From the NCBI RefSeq assembly GCF_047948215.1, contig NC_134461.1:86672245-86736244 (forward strand): a stretch of DNA of 64,000 nt. The letters are read 5' to 3'. A program made the position numbers and the translations under genes. The stretch is from Lycorma delicatula. Its lineage: Eukaryota > Arthropoda > Insecta > Hemiptera > Fulgoridae. Within the stretch, counting starts at the first letter, position 1, and every line of letters begins with the position of its first letter. Shown here piece by piece: positions 58,976 to 64,000 of this stretch. The notes beneath the pieces were generated by a model. That model saw only the letters and a list, made by a program, of their open reading frames with translations, was not told where the DNA came from and made no database searches.

Positions 58976-60079
58976 AATCAGAATTACAAACACAAATTAA
59001 ACCACAATGTTTGTTACTAAGTTTCAAAGATTGATTCAATAGCAGTATCATTAAACGGTAAAAACGTAAAAAAAAACAAATTTTTTTTTACCCCCTTAAA
59101 ATATTAAAATTCAAAAAACTCGAAATGGTTGTTAGATATTTATCTGAAAGAGTATCTATGAGCCCTTATCGAGTAAATGTATTGTTTAGTTAATCGGAAA
59201 TGAGAGAAATTTGCAGTCATTGTTCGATATTTTTCTTTCAAGGTCGAGTTTAAAAAAGTAAGAAATTGATTTTCAGATGTTCACATGAAGATATTACACA
59301 CACCAAAAATCAAGTTGTTATATTCATTTGTTACCGATAAATTAAAAAGAGTAATAAATTTCATTGTTACTCCATTTTAATCCTTTAAACTCGGAATTTC
59401 AAAAAAATCTTTCTTTCTGCATTTATACCGTAAGAAAAATGTGAGGATAAATTTTCTTCAGTTTATCTTAAGAAGTTTTTGCTTGCCGTTGGTTATCAGT
59501 CAGTCAGGAGTTGTTCCTTTGTTTACAAATTGATTCCAAATTGCACGGCATTCTCTCTCTCGAGGTGATCCTATAGCCAAAAATAAGAAAAACGTTCATA
59601 AAAACATAGGTCAGAAAACGGTTCGTCAGCGAGTTTCGGTTCGTGAAACATTTAGTCCTGCTTTCTGCTCCTTCTCTGAAATTAAACCGGACTGAAATCC
59701 TTGTGGTACAAATCGAAGGGTAGACTTTTTATGTTTCCTTATGATTTTTGTCTAAGAAATGGAATAAAAGTGGTCCCAGACCTCTATCTCACTTAGAATT
59801 TTAGAAAAACGGCATAAAACAGGAAAATGTTTTGTCGAAAATTACACTTATTTAGATTTGGAATAAAATAACTTTGTTACTTTACCAATAAACAAATAAA
59901 AATTTCTACTTTATATAGCATTTTATTCTGAGAAAATTGATGTAAATAATGTCTATTAAAGTTAAGCCCAAATTTGAGATCTTCAAGTGTATTAATTGGA
60001 AACAAAACACACAAACTGGATCGGAAAAGTGATACGATTTTAAACAGAACAATTTTCATCAGTGTGTAAACAACATAAT
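58976..60079. other. AT-rich intronic sequence, nothing recognised
   Basis: No gene or element is visible. Confidence 0.5.
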
Positions 60080-60727
60080 TTAAATGAAAAAATATGATGT
60101 GAACACCACATGATTTCCTTGTACCCCTGTTAAATTACATATATTTTTCATTACATTTTTTAATATTTTTTTTTTTTAATTATTAAATTATTACTTAAAT
60201 GTAAAAAGATTTTTACAATCGAGAGGTTTTAATAAATCAATATATTTAAATTAAAAAAAAAAAGAAGGAAATGAAGTCGGATTCGAACCGACTTCCCCTT
60301 GTAAAACCAAATATTTTATTAAAATTTTTATTGGACTATAACTCTGCTAACAATGAAAATAAGTACCACTTACGATATATTGTTGAAAAATTCTGAATGA
60401 GAGCTTATTACTGCAGTTAAGAAAAAGTCCAAAATCCAATTTTTTTTGGATTTTGGGTTTTTTTTAACACTTTTGGTCCAGTCGATTGTAGTCAAAAGGG
60501 CGGGTGCACAACTAGATGTTACAACAGTCCTAAATCCAAAATTTCAACATCTATGACTAATCGTTTTTATGTTGTGTGAGATACAAACGTACGGTGCGTA
60601 CAGACGTCACGCCGAAAATAAAAAAATGGATTCACGGATGATCAAAATTGATATTTCCGTTGAAATCAGAAAATCAAAATTTTTCGCGGTTACAATATTT
60701 CCTTGTACTTTGTAGAAGGAAGTTAAA
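60080..60727 (+). repeat. Family Q repeat, copy 5
   Basis: It begins around gatgtgaacaccacatgatt and ttccttgtacccc, carries the cleanest T-arm-like palindrome of the family (gaagtcgg ATTCGAA ccgacttc), then ggactataactctgc, ctgcagttaagaaaaag, acacttttggtccagtcg, cgtcacgccgaaaat and a final aggaagtt. Confidence 0.85.
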
Positions 60728-61069
60728 AAAATAGAAAATTTATCAATATCAGAAAAATGAATAAAAATAATTTTAAAAAGTTAAAAATCATATACTTTTT
60801 GGTTTTTTTTTATAAAAATTATTTAATATAAAAAAAAATGGTTATTTGATAAAGCTGATTTATATATATATTGTTATATATGTATTATATATTATGTGTA
60901 TATATATATATACATACATACATAATACGTTGTTTTATAAGAAAACAATTAGTTCTATTAATATTTAAATAAAATTAATGGTAAACTAAACTGAAACTAT
61001 TTTCTATTCTAAGTTTGATCATGTTTAAAGAAGAGAATTTTCCTGGTTTTATTTTTGTATGTGCTGCGG
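60728..61069. other. AT-rich spacer with TA/TATG repeats
   Basis: Short TA and TACA runs lie at about 60860-60925. Confidence 0.55.
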
Positions 61070-61720
61070 ACACGTAATTATTACTTTCATTCCTGCCCAC
61101 GCCATCTGTGTAAAGGTTGCGCTGTAATAAGATTTATTTCACCGGCCATTGCACGCATTGACCTGCACACGAGGTAAGGTAAGAGTACAGGCGCAAGGCC
61201 GTACTGTATTCCGATCGGATAGTTAGCATATTTTTATATCGCTGTTGTTATTAAGTCATTTTCTGTGTCGGTTAATACTATTTATTTTACTGCGAATAGT
61301 ACTTCGATTGTTCGCACTGGAAAACGAAGAGGACAACAGCCGCAGATCGTCAGGCCGGGGTAGGCATTCGATTTCCCGTTACTTTAGAGATACAATCGAC
61401 CGCTCGCTCGCTCTGCTGGTGATGTCAAGCGCCTGCATTCCTTTCTTGCACAACTCTTCTACTTGATCGACTAGTACGTACAGCAGAAAACCTGATGCAT
61501 TTCTCAAGGCCATTTGTCCTCGCCGTCGACCAATCCGTTCGAAGCCGGCCTCCTTGCTAGTTCGTATCTACTGTTGTTATCCACCTTTTCCGGATCCGTT
61601 ATCTTAAGCGAACAATTTAAAATATTTTTCGTATTAATATCGGCCTTACTTGGCTTCTTTGTTTATAAATGCGTTAACTCGTTAGGTGTTGCTTCCTGAT
61701 GTATATTATCTAGATTCCCG
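61070..61720. promoter_or_regulatory. CpG-rich unique block, candidate internal promoter or exon
   Basis: In the middle of AT-rich intron this ~650 bp is rich in CpG and lacks any repeat family seen elsewhere in the window. Examples are cgatcggatagttagc, gccgcagatcgtcaggccgg, cgaccgctcgctcgctctgc and cctcgccgtcgaccaatccg. A donor-like GG|GTAGGC lies near 61360. Two open frames (61245-61466, 61514-61699) have no recognisable domain. An alternative first exon with its promoter is one reading; an unknown insertion is another. Confidence 0.3.
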
Positions 61721-64000
61721 ATTCTGGTGTTTCCGCTACTGTTTGTTTTTTAAATTTTAAAATAGGATTCTTAAAAATATTCCTTTATTTTTCTTCTTTT
61801 TTTGTTTGCAGTAAAGAAAATATAACAGAATGATTGTAATAAAAGTAGGCTGTGGATAACGGATGTAGAGAAAATGTTTAATCTGATATAAAAAGAAGAA
61901 ATTGATGAAAAGTAAATTCTTTTAATAAATATTGTAAATAATACAATTTGTTTACGTTACTGTGTTTCAAGACGACTAAATTTGTTTTCCTCTATTAACA
62001 GTTGTAATGTAATGTGTACGGCACAGATGTGAATTTATTAATCAAAGAAACGCGGTTTTTTAATTTATAATCGACTATGTCGGTCCAGTATAGTAATTTG
62101 TTTTTTGTGTAGTACATTCGTAATGTACTTACTATTTCGTGTTTTTTTGCACGTTGCCTATGTAATAATTTGTTATTGTGAAATGTAATAGTATCCGAAA
62201 TTAACAATAACAGCACAGTAAAGAAAGAACATTTTTATGCCGGAAGCGTAAAAGTGGTGCCGGAAACTGTATTTAATGACGACACACATCCGTTACCGCG
62301 GTCGAGTAGTAGTTCAGTTTAATTCGTTGTTGTTAGAACTAATATTCGACAATTACTTATGTTTCTCCCTACTGTTGTGCCCCATGTTCTTGCGATCGCA
62401 CTGTGTTTTATGGTGAAACGTTTTTGAATAACTTCGAAATTATATGGCGATTTGCTTGTTCTAACATTCTTGCTGCTTATATGTGTATTCTATCTGTTAT
62501 CCACTAATTTTAGTTGTTTTTTTTTTTACATTAATTATATGTTTGTTAATGATTTTCTATCTCATTAAATTAACAATTAAATAATAGGTAGGGGTTAATT
62601 TTTATCGTTCAGTCTTTCAGTTTTAATGAGTATAACTCATTTTGAAAGTATGACCTCTATTTAGTAACTTGAGCAAATTAAATTCTATAGTGCTCGTTTT
62701 TCTTGGAAATCTGGAAAAACCAAATAATTCCTTAACCGTTAAATTTATTTATTTTTTAACCAACTTCCCGGCTAGAGAATCTTATTGAAACGGTAATGTT
62801 GGATCTTTTTTTATTAAAGTGATCTTGAATTGATGATGACCGAAATTTTTCTGTTCCTTCTTTTAAAATTAAATGCCCTTCGTAAATTGTACGCAACTAC
62901 TCCTTCCCATCCACTATTTAACCAAGGTTCACATTTCAACAGATCAGCTCTAGCTCAGAAGTCAAGTTGTATAATCGTTGTTATTTTCTTTATATTAATT
63001 ATCGAAACTGTATTCGAATATATATTTAAGAATTTTTAACGTTTCAGTCTGAAAAATATAGTTCATTTTGATAATACGACGGCTATACGATCAATTTATT
63101 CGTAACGTCATCAAGAAAATGGATTTTCATTCAAAAAAAGAAATCAGTTTTTTCAAAATTTATCTTTTTCTTAACCAAACATTCAATTTTACAAATATAT
63201 GAAAGTATTTTTTGTTACTACCTCGCAAAAAATACTTAAGCTTTTAATTTGTTTTAGTTGAAGATCCTTTTCAAAACTTAAGTACTTATCTCTTAGCCTT
63301 TTTTGTTTATGTTGCATTGTCAAGAGTATGTTTTGATGATGTAAAAACATAAATTATTCATAGACCAGAACAAAGCAAATTACTTCCTAATCTAAGACAA
63401 AATTATTACAAAAAAAAGAACATTGTTTATAAATAAGTTTTTCAACGTGTATGACTGATTTGTAAACAGATATATAATCTAAACGATACATGTTAAAATA
63501 AATAAAAAACAAAAGACAACAAAAAAATAATAATAAAAAACAAATGTAGAAACATGCGATTCACTTCCTTTCCTTTGAAAGATTATCATTTTACAAACTC
63601 TTCCGTAGTTTGTATGAAAGAAATTTCGAACAAGAAGTTTTCTATGGCCCGTTGTATTTTCTTATGCGACTTGTTTTGTTGTAGATGTGCATAAAGTTTC
63701 AATATAGGCTAAGTAGTTTGAAAGTATCTGAGTATAATAATAGTATTTTAATAAGGTACAATTATATGCATAATTTTTTCTAAAAGGGCTTTAAACATAT
63801 TTATGGAGGACTAAAAACGTTTTTAGAAGTTAAAGTTTCACAAGTTCACTTCTCGTACATTAAAAAAGATTACACCCGTTCAAGATTCATAGAATGACCT
63901 CCAGTTCTAGAATTTTAAGTACTGTTAAAGAAAGGGTATAACGCAATTGTAATGTTAAATATTTACGCGTATTTGTGTCAATTACATCACTATGTGTCCA
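61721..64000. other. Intronic sequence, mostly AT-rich, nothing recognised
   Basis: A mildly GC-richer patch at 62240-62400 contains an initiator-like gtagtagttcagttt, with no other support for a promoter. The rest is plain AT-rich sequence up to the window edge. Confidence 0.45.

Larger units (their letters stand above)
53172..64000 (+). other. Intron 2 of the taperin-like gene (continues off the window)
   Basis: The donor is AAG|GTATGC. No acceptor plus open exon that continues phase 0 was found before the right edge. The listed repeats and the two GC-elevated blocks lie within it. Confidence 0.6.

Noticed and set aside
1..64000. CRISPR array, operon or prokaryotic defence system
   Set aside because: No regularly spaced repeats or bacterial gene clusters are present; the window is eukaryotic.

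Overview
The window looks like a piece of a large, AT-rich, transposon-laden insect nuclear genome. A hemipteran is my guess, but the sequence does not prove it. Evidence for a eukaryote is direct: GT-AG splice sites, tRNA-derived SINEs with target-site duplications, LINE, Helitron, mariner, Tc1 and piggyBac remnants, and no bacterial gene layout.

One protein-coding gene is supported, on the + strand. Its large first coding exon (700-3276, 859 codons) ends at a clean donor. A 69-codon exon (52965-53171) with strong acceptor and donor continues it in the same phase after an intron of about 49.7 kb. The next intron runs past the right edge, so the gene is 3'-incomplete here. The N-terminal IPQWKRELILKRR motif resembles the N terminus of the taperin/phostensin family (actin-associated, PP1-binding proteins); the rest is low-complexity, Ser/Asn-rich and probably disordered.

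Almost everything else is intronic. Recognisable residents, left to right: an ~850-bp repeat (8775-9630) with an inverted partner at 26255-27085; an internally deleted but end-complete Helitron (10834-11832) holding a broken Pif1-type helicase tail; LINE fragments (13855-14245, 14438-14580, 27260-27700, 28975-29415, 41620-42004, 42640-44150, 48560-49980); a Tc1-like relic (18540-19410); a mariner with terminal repeats and an internal tandem duplication (21050-22557); a piggyBac-type element bounded by TTAA (22880-24278) with a SINE inside its transposase; two related solo-LTR-like elements in (TA)n tracts (30182-30770, 39692-40275); a second Helitron (39029-40329) inserted in another repeat, whose empty site can be reconstructed from a sister copy; and a mariner-type element with ~107-bp terminal repeats (46139-47048).

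Two SINE families are present. Family A (copies at 11987, 29686, 42005, 49091, 53216) and family B (5983, 23340, 32713) have different tRNA-like heads but share a short 3' tail with a conserved stem, which suggests a common LINE partner. A third unclassified repeat ("family Q", five loci) carries a tRNA T-arm-like palindrome. I found no convincing undescribed system; the best leads are the shared SINE tail, the nested-insertion record, the two 5' ends in the second Helitron, the long-TIR mariner and an unexplained 88-bp direct repeat.
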